Origin: Prevotella sp. CAG:1185
GTDB taxonomy: Bacteria > Bacteroidota > Bacteroidia > Bacteroidales > Bacteroidaceae
Direction: 5' to 3'
Length of the DNA: 59,518 bases
NCBI GenBank assembly: GCA_000436695.1
Contig: HF992505.1
Coordinates: 1 to 59,518 of the forward strand
The notes below the pieces were generated by a model. That model searched no databases. It had not been told where the DNA came from and worked only from the letters and a program-made list of their open reading frames with translations. The translations under genes were made by a program, and so were the position numbers. How positions within the stretch are numbered: position 1 is the stretch's first letter; every line of letters begins with the position of its first letter. This document shows positions 33,706 through 43,282 of the stretch, piece by piece.

Positions 33706-35373
33706 ATGCTGAAACAGTTATATATCAAGAATTTTACGCTGATTGACACGCTCGACATACCTTTCAATCCGGGGTTCTCAGTAATTACCGGTGAAACAGG
33801 AGCAGGAAAAAGTATCATTCTCGGAGCAATAAACCTTCTGCTTGGACAGCGTGCCGATGTAAAAAGCATAAAATCAAATAATTCGAAATGTGTTATTGAA
33901 GCCCACTTTGACATAAGCCGATATAACATGCAGGATTTTTTCACAAACAATAATATTGACTATGACGCCAATGACTGCATACTTCGCCGTGAATTAAATT
34001 CATCAGGAAAGACAAGAGCTTTCATAAATGACACCCCTGTCCCACTCAATCTCATGAGAATGTTGGGACAGCAACTCATTGACATCCATAGTCAGCATCA
34101 AAATCTGCTGCTTAATGAAGAAGATTTCCAGTTAAACGTAGTAGACATAATAGCCAAAGACAAAAGTCTTCTTTTGAAATACAAAGAACACTTTAACGCA
34201 TATAAGAATGCCAAGAAGGCTGTTGACAAACTATGCAAGGAAATTGAGGAGAACAAAAAGAACGAAGACTATATACGCTTTCAGCTCAAAGAACTTACGG
34301 AAGCCGAACTGAAAGACGGCATGCAGGAAGAACTTGAACATGAAAGCGAAAAGCTCAGCCATGTTGAAGAGATTAAGACAGCACTTTATTCTGCAGGAAC
34401 ATCACTAAGCTCTTATGAATCAGAGAGCAACATCATCGACAAAGTGAAAGAAGCATCTCGTTCAATTGACAGCATAACAGACATTTATCCCGAGATAAAA
34501 TCTATTTCAGAACGCCTGGAGAGCTGTTTCATTGAATTAAAAGACATCTCTGACGAAATAAATTCAGAAGCAGACAATATAGAATTTGACCCTTCACGCC
34601 TCGAACAGATTAACAGTCAGCTCGACAAAATCTATTCGCTTGAACAAAAATATCACGTAACAACAATAAGCGACCTTCTGAACATTCAAGATAATCTTGA
34701 AAAACAGATAAGTCACATTGACAACAGCGATGAGGAATTAGCTCAACTCAAATCAGAAGAGGAGCGTCTGCTGAAAGAATGTGAGAATATTGCCGACGAG
34801 CTTACCGCTGTAAGGAAAGAAGCAGCAAAAGTAGTAGAGAAAGAAATGCGCGACAGACTCATTCCTTTAGGCATACCAAATGTAAGATTTTCAATAAGCA
34901 TTGAAAACAAGAACATCTGTGAAGACGGTCACGACCGCGTATCTTTCCTTTTCAGCGCCAATACCAGCATACCTATGCAACCTGTTGCCCAAGTTGCTTC
35001 AGGCGGTGAAATAGCACGAGTTATGCTGTCGCTAAAGGCAATGATAAGCGGAGCCGTGAAACTGCCAACAATTATCTTTGATGAAATAGACACCGGAGTT
35101 AGTGGAAAGATAGCCGAAAAAATGGGAGACATCATGCAGGAAATGGGAAAGGCCAACAGACAGGTTATCAGCATTACACACCTTCCGCAGATTGCAGCCA
35201 AAGGCACAACCCACTATAAAGTGTTTAAAGAGGAAACAGAGAACGGCACAACAAGCCGGATGCAGATATTGGACAAGAAAGAAAGGATAAAAGAAATAGC
35301 CCAGATGCTTAGCGGATCAGAAATATCAAACGCGGCAATAAACAATGCAAAGGAATTATTAAAAACATTATAA
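33706..35373 (+). CDS. recN: DNA repair protein RecN
   Basis: This SMC-like ATPase acts in double-strand break repair. Walker A GETGAGKS lies at 29-36; a long Glu/Lys-rich coiled coil covers about 150-390; the C-terminal half-domain has the ABC signature region VASGGEIARVMLSLK and Walker B IIFDEIDTGVSG at about 460. The length of 555 residues is standard. It overlaps nothing; the next gene starts 5 bases after its stop. Confidence 0.97.
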   Translation: MLKQLYIKNFTLIDTLDIPFNPGFSVITGETGAGKSIILGAINLLLGQRADVKSIKSNNSKCVIEAHFDISRYNMQDFFTNNNIDYDANDCILRRELNSSGKTRAFINDTPVPLNLMRMLGQQLIDIHSQHQNLLLNEEDFQLNVVDIIAKDKSLLLKYKEHFNAYKNAKKAVDKLCKEIEENKKNEDYIRFQLKELTEAELKDGMQEELEHESEKLSHVEEIKTALYSAGTSLSSYESESNIIDKVKEASRSIDSITDIYPEIKSISERLESCFIELKDISDEINSEADNIEFDPSRLEQINSQLDKIYSLEQKYHVTTISDLLNIQDNLEKQISHIDNSDEELAQLKSEEERLLKECENIADELTAVRKEAAKVVEKEMRDRLIPLGIPNVRFSISIENKNICEDGHDRVSFLFSANTSIPMQPVAQVASGGEIARVMLSLKAMISGAVKLPTIIFDEIDTGVSGKIAEKMGDIMQEMGKANRQVISITHLPQIAAKGTTHYKVFKEETENGTTSRMQILDKKERIKEIAQMLSGSEISNAAINNAKELLKTL

Positions 35374-35378
35374 GAAGA

Positions 35379-37049
35379 ATGAAAAATATAGGATTATTTA
35401 TCACACTTATCATACTTTGTGTATGCGGCACCGGCAAAGCACAGACTTCTGCCGTAAAGAATGCGGCTAAATCCGTATTCAAACTTACCACGTACAATGC
35501 CGACGGATCAGTGCTTGCTACAAGCAATGGCGTCTTTGTAGGAAACAACGGTGAGGCTATAAGTAACCTTAAGCCATTCATCGGTGCGGCAAAAGCAACT
35601 GTTACCGATACAAAAGGCCGTGAGATGAATGTTGAAAGAATCATGGGAATAAACGATTTATACGATGTCGCAAAATTCATGGTCAGCGGAAAAACGACAC
35701 CATTACCCATGGCACAGTCAGCCTCAACATCCGGTTCACAGACATGGCTTGTAGGATACGCAAAGAAATCACCGACAATAACAGCCGCCACTGTTAAAAG
35801 CGTAGAGACATTTATGGACAAGTATTCATATTACATTTTCTCGCTTACCGCACCTGAAAACACCAATGCGTGCCCGTTCGTAAACTCAGAAGGACAGGTT
35901 ATCGGAATAATGCAACCGTCAACAACTTCGTCGGACATACACGCTACCGACGCAAAATTCATTGTTGACCTGCAAACTTCAGGCTTGTCTATTGAAGATG
36001 AGACTATGAAGAAGATTGGCATCCCACCAGCATTACCTTCAGACAAAGACCAGGCTCTTCTAACACTTATGATGGCAGCACAGACCAACGACTCAATCAA
36101 ACATGCTGCAATAGTAAACGATTTCATCAGCCAATATCCGACATCTGTTGACGGATACACTGCGCAAGCTCAGATTTATGTTAACGCAAATGAATTTGAC
36201 AAGGCAGCAAAAGAAATGGAAACAGCCATAAAGAAGGCTGAAAAAGAAGACGAGGCACACTATAATTACAGTAAGATAATATACGAAAAAGAGGTCTACA
36301 AGAGCAATATTCCTTATGAGCCGTGGAGTCTTGACAAGGCTTATGATGAAATAAACAAGGCCTATGCCATAAATCCCCAGCCGTCATATCAACATCAGCA
36401 GGCACTGATTATCTACGCTAAAGGAGATTACCAGAAGGCTTACGACATGTTTATGAACCTTACGAAGACCTCTATACGTAATCCTGAATTATTTTACAGC
36501 GCATCTCAATGTAAGCAGATGCTCAAAGCTCCAACAAAAGAGGTCATCGCCCTACTCGACAGCGCAATAAACAACACCGACACATTGAGAATAAGAGAGG
36601 CGGCGCCGTATTTTCTGGCACGTGCAGAGGCATATATGACAACAGACAGTTTCCGCCAGGCTGTATTCGACTATACACGTTACGAGATATTGGTAAACGG
36701 AAACGTGAACTCAAACTTCTATTACATACGTGAACAGGCAGAGGTGAAAGCTAAACTTTATCAGCAAGCCTTGATCGACATAACCCGCGCCATTGTGCTC
36801 AATCCGAAGGAGCCGACATACTATGCTGAAAGAGCATCACTCGAACTAAGAGTAAATATGGTAGATGATGCAATAAAGACGGCATCAAAATGCATAGAAC
36901 TTGCACCTGAATATGCTGACGGCTATTTACTACTAGGCTTGGGGCAAATAACAAAAGGCAACAAGACTGAAGGCTTGGCAAACCTTGAAAAAGCCAAACA
37001 GCTGGGACATATCCAAGCTCAAGAGATGATTGACAAATATTCTAAATAA
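35379..37049 (+). CDS. exported trypsin-like pseudoprotease with TPR repeats
   Basis: The protein has 556 residues. A signal peptide (MKNIGLFITLIILCVCGTGKA) precedes a chymotrypsin/HtrA-like fold at about 25-215. Compared with HtrA, the catalytic His position reads ISNLKPF (Lys65), the Asp is kept in LYDVA (Asp96), and the GNSGGP site reads NTNACP with Asn163 in place of Ser, so it should be inactive. From about residue 240 come TPR-type helical repeats, the clearest being the last three (ALIDITRAIVLNPKEPTYYAE onward). It likely acts as a periplasmic scaffold. It closes the dnaN-recN run before a strong terminator. Confidence 0.85.
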   Translation: MKNIGLFITLIILCVCGTGKAQTSAVKNAAKSVFKLTTYNADGSVLATSNGVFVGNNGEAISNLKPFIGAAKATVTDTKGREMNVERIMGINDLYDVAKFMVSGKTTPLPMAQSASTSGSQTWLVGYAKKSPTITAATVKSVETFMDKYSYYIFSLTAPENTNACPFVNSEGQVIGIMQPSTTSSDIHATDAKFIVDLQTSGLSIEDETMKKIGIPPALPSDKDQALLTLMMAAQTNDSIKHAAIVNDFISQYPTSVDGYTAQAQIYVNANEFDKAAKEMETAIKKAEKEDEAHYNYSKIIYEKEVYKSNIPYEPWSLDKAYDEINKAYAINPQPSYQHQQALIIYAKGDYQKAYDMFMNLTKTSIRNPELFYSASQCKQMLKAPTKEVIALLDSAINNTDTLRIREAAPYFLARAEAYMTTDSFRQAVFDYTRYEILVNGNVNSNFYYIREQAEVKAKLYQQALIDITRAIVLNPKEPTYYAERASLELRVNMVDDAIKTASKCIELAPEYADGYLLLGLGQITKGNKTEGLANLEKAKQLGHIQAQEMIDKYSK

Positions 37050-37070
37050 TATTTTAATACAACCAAATAC

Positions 37071-37112
37071 AAAAATCCCCGGTATAAACCAATGTTTATG
37101 CCGGGGATTTTT
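37071..37112. terminator. strong terminator of the dnaN-recN run
   Basis: AAAAATCCCCGGTATAAAC (37071-37089) and GTTTATGCCGGGGATTTTT (37094-37112) pair over 19 positions with one G-U, closing on loop CAAT. Confidence 0.95.
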
Positions 37113-37449
37113 ATTTAACCTATATTCATCACAACAAAAGCAATCTTATATGCATGAGTAGATTGCCTATCAATTCTACAAAGCAAGCAAAACTTTCCGA
37201 TACTATTTTATTAGAAAATTATACGTCACACGCTATGACAACCACACAAAAAGTTTTACTTACATACAACATTTTAAATAGAAAATAATTTACATTATAG
37301 CAGAAAACTCTTAATTTTTAATACTCTCAGAATAGAGTTTCTTTTCAAGAAATAGATTTTTTTCAAAATAACGCCCAAAATATCAATAGCACAATAATTA
37401 TCTGATAATCAACAACTTATCAATTTAACATTATAAAATGTGAAACAAC

Positions 37450-37540
37450 AGCTATGCAAAATGCCTCCTTTTGCAGCGCAAAAGCATAGCTTTTGCCTTA
37501 TAAAAAGGCATCTTTTACCAAACAAAACAAGTGAGTTTAC
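37450..37540. repeat. intergenic palindromic repeat modules, copy 3
   Basis: GCAAAAGCATAGCTTTTGC (37478-37496) is a palindrome sharing the core of the element at 18916-18952. AGCTATGC (37450-37457) is the inverse of GCATAGCT inside it, and TGCAAAA/TTTTGCA arms lie at 37455-37475. AAAAAGGCATCTTTTAC (37502-37518) and a TGAGTTT module (37532) match modules near 8.85-9.0 kb. Confidence 0.7.
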
Positions 37541-37828
37541 CCGTCAAAATCAGTGTTTTCTACTCTTAAAGACTGTATTTTTGTAAAATATTGTTATATA
37601 ACATGACGTTTTATACCACCATATTTAACTTACATTTACAATTAAGTTCTATTTCAAAGAAAACTCATGTCATGAATTTTTACTATTTATCCCATATAGC
37701 ATAATCAAATAAACATGAGAAGCGATAATGCAAAATACGTAAAAATCTGTATATCCACAATGAAATATATTAACAAAATCCGAAATAATGGATACGACTA
37801 AAAGCAACAACTAAGTCTAACAAAAAAT

Positions 37829-37853
37829 GAAGAAATACGATTATTATTTCTTC
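37829..37853. repeat. AT-rich hairpin
   Basis: GAAGAAATA (37829-37837) and TATTTCTTC (37845-37853) form a perfect 9-bp stem with a 7-base loop, just beyond the terminator of the flavoprotein gene. Confidence 0.6.
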
Positions 37854-37855
37854 TT

Positions 37856-37908
37856 CAAAAAACATTCAAGGCACCAAGCATAGTATAAAATCAGCTTGAT
37901 GCCTTGAA
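37856..37908 (-). terminator. terminator of the flavoprotein gene
   Basis: On the minus strand, arms TTCAAGGCA (37908-37900) and TGCCTTGAA (37873-37865), extended after one mismatch by a further 5 bp, are followed by TGTTTTTTGAA. Confidence 0.85.
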
Positions 37909-37933
37909 CGTTGCAATTAAAATAAGACAAATT

Positions 37934-39508
37934 TTACTTTAAATTATCCATATACAATTTGGCTGCATCGGCACAACGCTCACCGTCGACGCCTGCCGAA
38001 ACTATGCCTCCTGCATATCCAGCACCTTCACCGCACGGAAAGAGTCCATGAATACGCACATGCTGCAATGTATCCGAGTCGCGCAAAATTCTAACAGGCG
38101 AAGATGTTCGCGTTTCAGTGGCAATGAGTACAGCCTCATTGGTAAGAAATCCGTGACTTATTCTGCCAAATGTTTCAAAGCCCTGCTTCAGTCTTCCCGC
38201 AATTATCTTCGGCATCCAGAAGTGCAACGGACTGGAAATAAGTCCTGGAGCATAGGAACTCTTAGGCAAATCATAGCTGAGTTTAGAGCGTGTAAAGTCG
38301 ACCATTCGCTGAGCAGGAGCCGTCTGACGCATGTTACCCTGCTGCCAGCACATCTTTTCAAGGTTCTCCTGAAAGCGCATCATACAAAGAGCGTCATGCT
38401 CACCCTCAATGTCTTCAGGATGAACCTCAACAACCATACCGCTGTTCGACCATTTTGACGAACGGCCGCTCGGACTCATTCCGTTTACCACAATCTGCTG
38501 ATTGCCTGTTGCGGCAGGGATGACAAAACCTCCAGGACACATACAGAATGAATATACACCACGTCCGTCAACCTGAGTAACAAAGTTATACTCGGCTGCA
38601 GGAAGATATTTTCCTCTTCCATTCTTGTTATGATATTGTATGCGGTCTATCAGTTCAGCAGGATGCTCAAGTCTTACTCCAACGGCAAGTCCCTTTGCCT
38701 CAATCTCTATTCCAGACTTATCAAGATATTCGTACACATCTCTTGCAGAATGTCCTGTGGCCAAAATTACAGGACCTTTGAAAACAAGTTCGTTTCCATT
38801 TTTAAGGTCTACAGCCTCAACGCCCAACGCCGTGTTGTCCTCTACAATAAGACCTGTAACCTTTGTCTGAAAATGAACTTCACCACCGCATTTCAATATC
38901 GTATTACGCATGTTCTCTATTACACGCGGCAGTTTGTCTGTTCCGATATGTGGATGAGCGTCTGCAAGAATTGACAAAGAAGCACCATGCTGACAAAATA
39001 CATTCAATATTTTCTTGGTGTTGCCTCTTTTCTTGCTGCGAGTATAGAGCTTTCCGTCTGAATAAGCTCCCGCGCCACCTTCACCGAAACAATAATTGCT
39101 TTCGCCGTCAACCTTCTGAGTTCTCGAAATGGCAGCAATATCCTTTTTACGTTCATGCACATCCTTTCCGCGCTCAAGCACAACAGGACGCAGTCCAAGC
39201 TCAATAAGGCGCAATGACGCAAACAGACCGCCGGGGCCCTCTCCCACCACAACGACAGAAGGAGCAGAAGACACATCACCATATTCTACATGCTCAAAGG
39301 CATCATCTTCGGGCTCTTCATTGATATATACCCTAACCTTCAGATTTATATAAATTGTACGCTGTCTGGCATCAATACTTCTCTTTAACACCCTAACGTG
39401 CTTTATTGTCCTTGCGTCGACAGCCTTCTCACGTGAAATATATTCTTTTATTGTCGCCTCGCTATAAGCCTGCTGAGGCAACACACGCAATTGATATTCG
39501 CTTATCAT
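37934..39508 (-). CDS. FAD-dependent dehydrogenase (COG2509 type)
   Basis: The protein has 524 residues. An N-terminal ferredoxin-like extension (about 1-80) is followed by the FAD-binding GEGPGG motif at 89-94 within SVVVVGEGPGGLFAS, and a C-terminal FAD motif HGLFPCGEGAGYAGGIVSAG. This layout matches the widespread uncharacterised flavoproteins of COG2509, which have no established substrate. No signal peptide is seen, so it is cytoplasmic. It lies 12 bases after the hydrolase gene on the minus strand, so the two are co-transcribed. Confidence 0.9.
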   Translation of the reverse strand: MISEYQLRVLPQQAYSEATIKEYISREKAVDARTIKHVRVLKRSIDARQRTIYINLKVRVYINEEPEDDAFEHVEYGDVSSAPSVVVVGEGPGGLFASLRLIELGLRPVVLERGKDVHERKKDIAAISRTQKVDGESNYCFGEGGAGAYSDGKLYTRSKKRGNTKKILNVFCQHGASLSILADAHPHIGTDKLPRVIENMRNTILKCGGEVHFQTKVTGLIVEDNTALGVEAVDLKNGNELVFKGPVILATGHSARDVYEYLDKSGIEIEAKGLAVGVRLEHPAELIDRIQYHNKNGRGKYLPAAEYNFVTQVDGRGVYSFCMCPGGFVIPAATGNQQIVVNGMSPSGRSSKWSNSGMVVEVHPEDIEGEHDALCMMRFQENLEKMCWQQGNMRQTAPAQRMVDFTRSKLSYDLPKSSYAPGLISSPLHFWMPKIIAGRLKQGFETFGRISHGFLTNEAVLIATETRTSSPVRILRDSDTLQHVRIHGLFPCGEGAGYAGGIVSAGVDGERCADAAKLYMDNLK

Positions 39509-39520
39509 ATATGTAAAAAA

Positions 39521-40684
39521 TTATTTCAGATACTTATCCATAAAATCAAGAACGCTCTTTTGTTCCTCAATACCGCATGAATGTGTTATCGGCCTAAGCT
39601 CAGTAACAAGGCGGTCGCCTGCTCCATGACTGTTCCATACATTGTGCATGATGTCATAAGCTTTCTTCACACCCGGCACAGGAAAGAGTTTATCCTTCAG
39701 TCCGTTGATAAAAAGCATCGGCTTTGGGCACGCCATACTTGCTATGTGAGGATAGTCAAGATATTGTCTCAAACCGGGAATACAGTTGGCAAATCCGCCG
39801 TTCTCCTTACGTCCGTATTTCCATGTCATCTGCACATCAGTAGTAACCATCCAGCACACCGACGCACATGCTGCAATTCTGTCAGACAAGGCAGCAAGCA
39901 TCCACGCACGATAAGCTCCCATAGAAAAGCCCACACAACCTATCTTTGTGGTGTCAACATCATTAAGAGTAGCAAGGAAATCGGTCGAAGCTATATCATC
40001 ATACGTCATAAACGCGCACAAATTCCGTCCGTACATCATCATATTGCCGGCTATAAGGTCATATTTTTTGCGGTCAACGCCTTCGGCTCTTCCACGCTCT
40101 CCCCACAAAGGCGCATCAACACAAAACACTATATAGCCATGCTTGGCAAGATAATCGCCAAAGAACTGTCCGCCATATAGTTTGTCACACCACTGTTCAG
40201 CATCTGCAACAATTACCGAATCCTCGGCAATCGGCTTTATCATCTTTTCCTTTCCTATAAACAAATGTGCCCCATGATCGTGCAGAAGGTTTATGGCAGG
40301 AAACGGTCCTTTGCCGTCGGGCACGAGCAGATAAGCACTGACACGATAAAAGTCAGACAGATTAAATTCAATCTTGCGTGCCACATATCCCTCTCTTTTC
40401 TCCTCGGCAACAATCTTTACATCATAACTTTTTGCGGCAGGAGGCGGCGTCATCATACATTCAAAAACCTTATCACGTGCCTTGGCTTTCCACTTATCAA
40501 AATCTGTTTCCTTATTGTTTCCCCACGCCATCGGGTATGTCAACTCGCCGAGCAACTTATCAGCATATACAGGGAAGTCCTTATAAAACTCATAATGCTC
40601 TCTTTTTTGTCCTTTGACAGATGTAAGGAAAACAAGCGAAATAATTGCAAAAAGCAATGTACGTTTATGTTTAATTTGTAACAT
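39521..40684 (-). CDS. exported alpha/beta hydrolase, dienelactone hydrolase/esterase-like
   Basis: The protein has 387 residues. A signal sequence (about 8-25, LLFAIISLVFLTSVKG) suggests a periplasmic location. The core shows nucleophile Ser in GFSMGA at about 256, a likely Asp in NGLKDKLFPVPG, and His in the C-terminal THSCGIEEQ. An N-terminal region (about 30-110) precedes the fold as in acetyl-xylan-esterase-like and AB_hydrolase_7 type enzymes. The substrate may be an acylated glycan, but nothing nearby confirms it. It is first of a two-gene unit, divergent from thrA. Confidence 0.85.
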   Translation of the reverse strand: MLQIKHKRTLLFAIISLVFLTSVKGQKREHYEFYKDFPVYADKLLGELTYPMAWGNNKETDFDKWKAKARDKVFECMMTPPPAAKSYDVKIVAEEKREGYVARKIEFNLSDFYRVSAYLLVPDGKGPFPAINLLHDHGAHLFIGKEKMIKPIAEDSVIVADAEQWCDKLYGGQFFGDYLAKHGYIVFCVDAPLWGERGRAEGVDRKKYDLIAGNMMMYGRNLCAFMTYDDIASTDFLATLNDVDTTKIGCVGFSMGAYRAWMLAALSDRIAACASVCWMVTTDVQMTWKYGRKENGGFANCIPGLRQYLDYPHIASMACPKPMLFINGLKDKLFPVPGVKKAYDIMHNVWNSHGAGDRLVTELRPITHSCGIEEQKSVLDFMDKYLK

Positions 40685-40701
40685 ATCTTTCCTTTTTCGT
40701 G

Positions 40702-40709
40702 CAAAATTA
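40702..40709 (-). promoter_or_regulatory. -7 box of the hydrolase gene
   Basis: Minus-strand TAATTTTG fits TAnnTTTG and lies 17 bases before the start codon at 40684, so the leader is very short. The -33 region is not clear. Confidence 0.5.
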
Positions 40710-40730
40710 GCAATTTATTGTATAAAAATA

Positions 40731-40761
40731 TTGCTATAAACGAGAAATCTTACTAAATTTG
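40731..40761 (+). promoter_or_regulatory. threonine operon promoter (-33 and -7)
   Basis: TTG (40731-40733), 20 bases, TAAATTTG (40754-40761), 65 bases before the thrA start. The leader shows no Thr/Ile-rich leader peptide or attenuator. Confidence 0.8.
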
Positions 40762-40826
40762 TGTCCAATTTAATAGAGCACAAACCCTACTTGTCCAAGG
40801 GGCTCAACTAATTTATAGCATATAAA

Positions 40827-43265
40827 ATGAAAGTATTAAAATTTGGAGGAACATCCGTAGGTTCCGTTAAAAGCATTAAATGCTTGAAAAAGATTGTTGA
40901 GAAAGAAGCCAAAAAACAATCTATCATAGTAGTAGTAAGTGCATTGGGTGGCATAACAGACAAACTTTTGTCAACGGCTCAAATGGCACTGAATGGTAAC
41001 GAATCGTACAAGAAAGAGTTTGATGCAATGGTTAACCGCCATCATCAAATGATTGACACTATAATAACAGACACCGCAAAACGTGAAAATCTTTTCAATA
41101 CAGTAGATGCTCTTTTTGAACAGCTCAAAAGTATTTATTATGGCGTTTATCTGATTCACGACCTCAGTGACAAGACACAGAACGCTATAGTAAGTTACGG
41201 AGAAAGGCTGAGCGCAAACATTGTGGCAAATCTCATAAAGAACGCTGTGTTGTTTGACTCACGCGACTTCATCAAAACAGCTCATAAAAGAAACGGGAAA
41301 CATGTTCTTGACAGTGAGCTTACCAACAAACTGGTATGCGAAACGTTCAAGGAACTTCCGCGCATATCTGTTGTCCCCGGATTTATAAGCAAAGACAAGA
41401 ACACAGGAGAAACAACCAACCTTGGCAGAGGCGGAAGTGACTATACAGCAGCTATTATTGCCGCGGCACTCGATGCTGAAGTTTTGGAGATATGGACCGA
41501 CGTTGACGGATTTATGACTGCCGATCCGCGTATAATACACACAGCCTACACCATAAACGAGCTTAGCTATGTGGAAGCAATGGAGCTGTGTAACTTCGGA
41601 GCCAAGGTTGTCTATCCGCCTACAATCTATCCTGTATGCGTAAAGGACATACCGATAAAGGTAAAGAATACCTTTAACCCACAAAATCCGGGTACAATAA
41701 TCAAGAAGAAAGTTGAAAACGATACCAAAGTAATTAAAGGTATATCGAGCATCAGCGACACCACGCTGATAACTGTAACCGGTCTGTCGATGGTCGGTGT
41801 CATAGGCGTAAACCGAAGAATATTCACAGCGCTGGCAAACAACGGCATATCAGTATTCTTGGTAAGTCAGGCTTCTTCTGAGAACTCAACGTCTATCGGC
41901 GTAAAGGATTCTGAATCAGAGGCAGCCGTAAACGTTCTTAACGAAGAATTTGCCAAAGAGATTGAAACAGGAGCAATGTTCCCGATGCATGCCGAAAATG
42001 GTCTTGCAACAATAGCCATCGTTGGTGAGAACATGAAACATACTCCGGGTATTGCCGGAAAACTGTTTGGAACGCTCGGCCGAAGCGGTATCAGCGTAAT
42101 TGCATGTGCCCAGGGTGCATCCGAAACTAACATATCGTTTGTAATAAACGGCATGTATCTCCGTAAATCGCTCAACGTTCTGCACGACTCGTTCTTCCTT
42201 TCTGAATATAATGTTCTTAACCTGTTTATCTGCGGTGTGGGAACAGTAGGAAGCAAACTTATAGAACAGATACAGCTACAGCATGACAAACTTAAACAGA
42301 ACAGACGTCTGCAGCTCAATGTTGTAGGCATTGCAAGCAGTCATCATGCAATATTCAACCGCGAAGGCATTGACCTCAATACATACAGAGAGCAACTTGA
42401 CAATTCGGAAACCACAAACACCGAAACTCTTCGCAGAGAAGTCATAGGAATGAATATATTCAACAGCGTGTTTGTTGACTGTACTGCAAGCAAAGACGTT
42501 TCAGCTTTATACCAAGATTTTCTTGAACACAACATATCAGTCATCGCAGCCAACAAGATAGCTGCCTCGTCTGATTATGAAAGTTATATAAAACTCAAAC
42601 AGACGGCACTGGCAAAAGGCGTGAAATTCAGGTTTGAAACCAATGTTGGAGCAGGACTTCCTATCATCGGAACAATAAACGACCTGCTCAACTCTGGAGA
42701 CAAAATTCTGAAAATTGAAGCAGTGCTGAGCGGAACACTTAACTTCATATTCAATGAACTGTCTGAAAGTGTTCCATTCTCTGAGGCTGTAAGGCGCGCA
42801 AAGGAACAAGGCTACAGCGAACCTGACCCACGAATAGACCTAAGCGGCATAGACGTGATACGCAAACTAATAATTCTGACACGCGAAGCCGGATACAAAG
42901 CCGAACAGGAAAATGTAGAGAAACAGCTGTTTATACCTGAATCGTTCTTCAAAGGGTCGCTTGAAGATTTCTGGAACAACCTACCAAAGCTTGACGCTGA
43001 ATTTGAAGAGAAGAGAAAACAGCTTGAGGCGGAGAACAAGAGATGGCGCTTTGTTGCAAAGATGGAGATGGGACACACCAGCGTTGCACTAACGACAGTA
43101 GAAAAAGGTCATCCGTTCTATAACCTCGAAGGCTCAAACAACATTGTCATGCTGACAACAGAACGCTACAAAGAATATCCGATGCTGATACAAGGATATG
43201 GAGCCGGAGCAAGCGTAACAGCCGCTGGAGTATTTGCAAACATAATGAGCATAGCGAACATTTAA
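40827..43265 (+). CDS. thrA: bifunctional aspartokinase / homoserine dehydrogenase
   Basis: This fusion catalyses the first and third steps from aspartate to homoserine. The aspartokinase domain starts with LKFGGTSVGSVKSIK at 4-18; two ACT regulatory domains lie at about 310-450 (ITVTGLSMVGVIGV and TIAIVGENMKHTPG); the NADPH-dependent homoserine dehydrogenase starts at about 463 with LFICGVGTVGSKLIEQ and has NVGAGLPIIGTINDL. The length of 812 residues equals the E. coli ThrA type. The ACT domains predict feedback inhibition, probably by threonine. It heads the thrA-apgM-thrC operon. Confidence 0.97.
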   Translation: MKVLKFGGTSVGSVKSIKCLKKIVEKEAKKQSIIVVVSALGGITDKLLSTAQMALNGNESYKKEFDAMVNRHHQMIDTIITDTAKRENLFNTVDALFEQLKSIYYGVYLIHDLSDKTQNAIVSYGERLSANIVANLIKNAVLFDSRDFIKTAHKRNGKHVLDSELTNKLVCETFKELPRISVVPGFISKDKNTGETTNLGRGGSDYTAAIIAAALDAEVLEIWTDVDGFMTADPRIIHTAYTINELSYVEAMELCNFGAKVVYPPTIYPVCVKDIPIKVKNTFNPQNPGTIIKKKVENDTKVIKGISSISDTTLITVTGLSMVGVIGVNRRIFTALANNGISVFLVSQASSENSTSIGVKDSESEAAVNVLNEEFAKEIETGAMFPMHAENGLATIAIVGENMKHTPGIAGKLFGTLGRSGISVIACAQGASETNISFVINGMYLRKSLNVLHDSFFLSEYNVLNLFICGVGTVGSKLIEQIQLQHDKLKQNRRLQLNVVGIASSHHAIFNREGIDLNTYREQLDNSETTNTETLRREVIGMNIFNSVFVDCTASKDVSALYQDFLEHNISVIAANKIAASSDYESYIKLKQTALAKGVKFRFETNVGAGLPIIGTINDLLNSGDKILKIEAVLSGTLNFIFNELSESVPFSEAVRRAKEQGYSEPDPRIDLSGIDVIRKLIILTREAGYKAEQENVEKQLFIPESFFKGSLEDFWNNLPKLDAEFEEKRKQLEAENKRWRFVAKMEMGHTSVALTTVEKGHPFYNLEGSNNIVMLTTERYKEYPMLIQGYGAGASVTAAGVFANIMSIANI

Positions 43266-43282
43266 TATTTAGGAGGGACAAG

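Larger units (their letters stand above)
37050..37933. other. 884-base intergenic region between convergent operons
   Basis: No open frame worth supporting. It holds the terminator of the dnaN run, a block of palindromic repeat modules at about 37450-37540, and two hairpins at the right end, one of them a terminator for the flavoprotein gene. Its length is unusual for a convergent gap. Confidence 0.65.

Noticed and set aside
37304..37340. AAACTCT/AGAGTTT inverted repeat
   Set aside because: Arms of only 7 bases in AT-rich DNA with a 22-base spacer are expected by chance.
40762..40826. Possible threonine attenuator leader before thrA
   Set aside because: The 65-base leader has no Thr/Ile-rich reading frame and no terminator hairpin.
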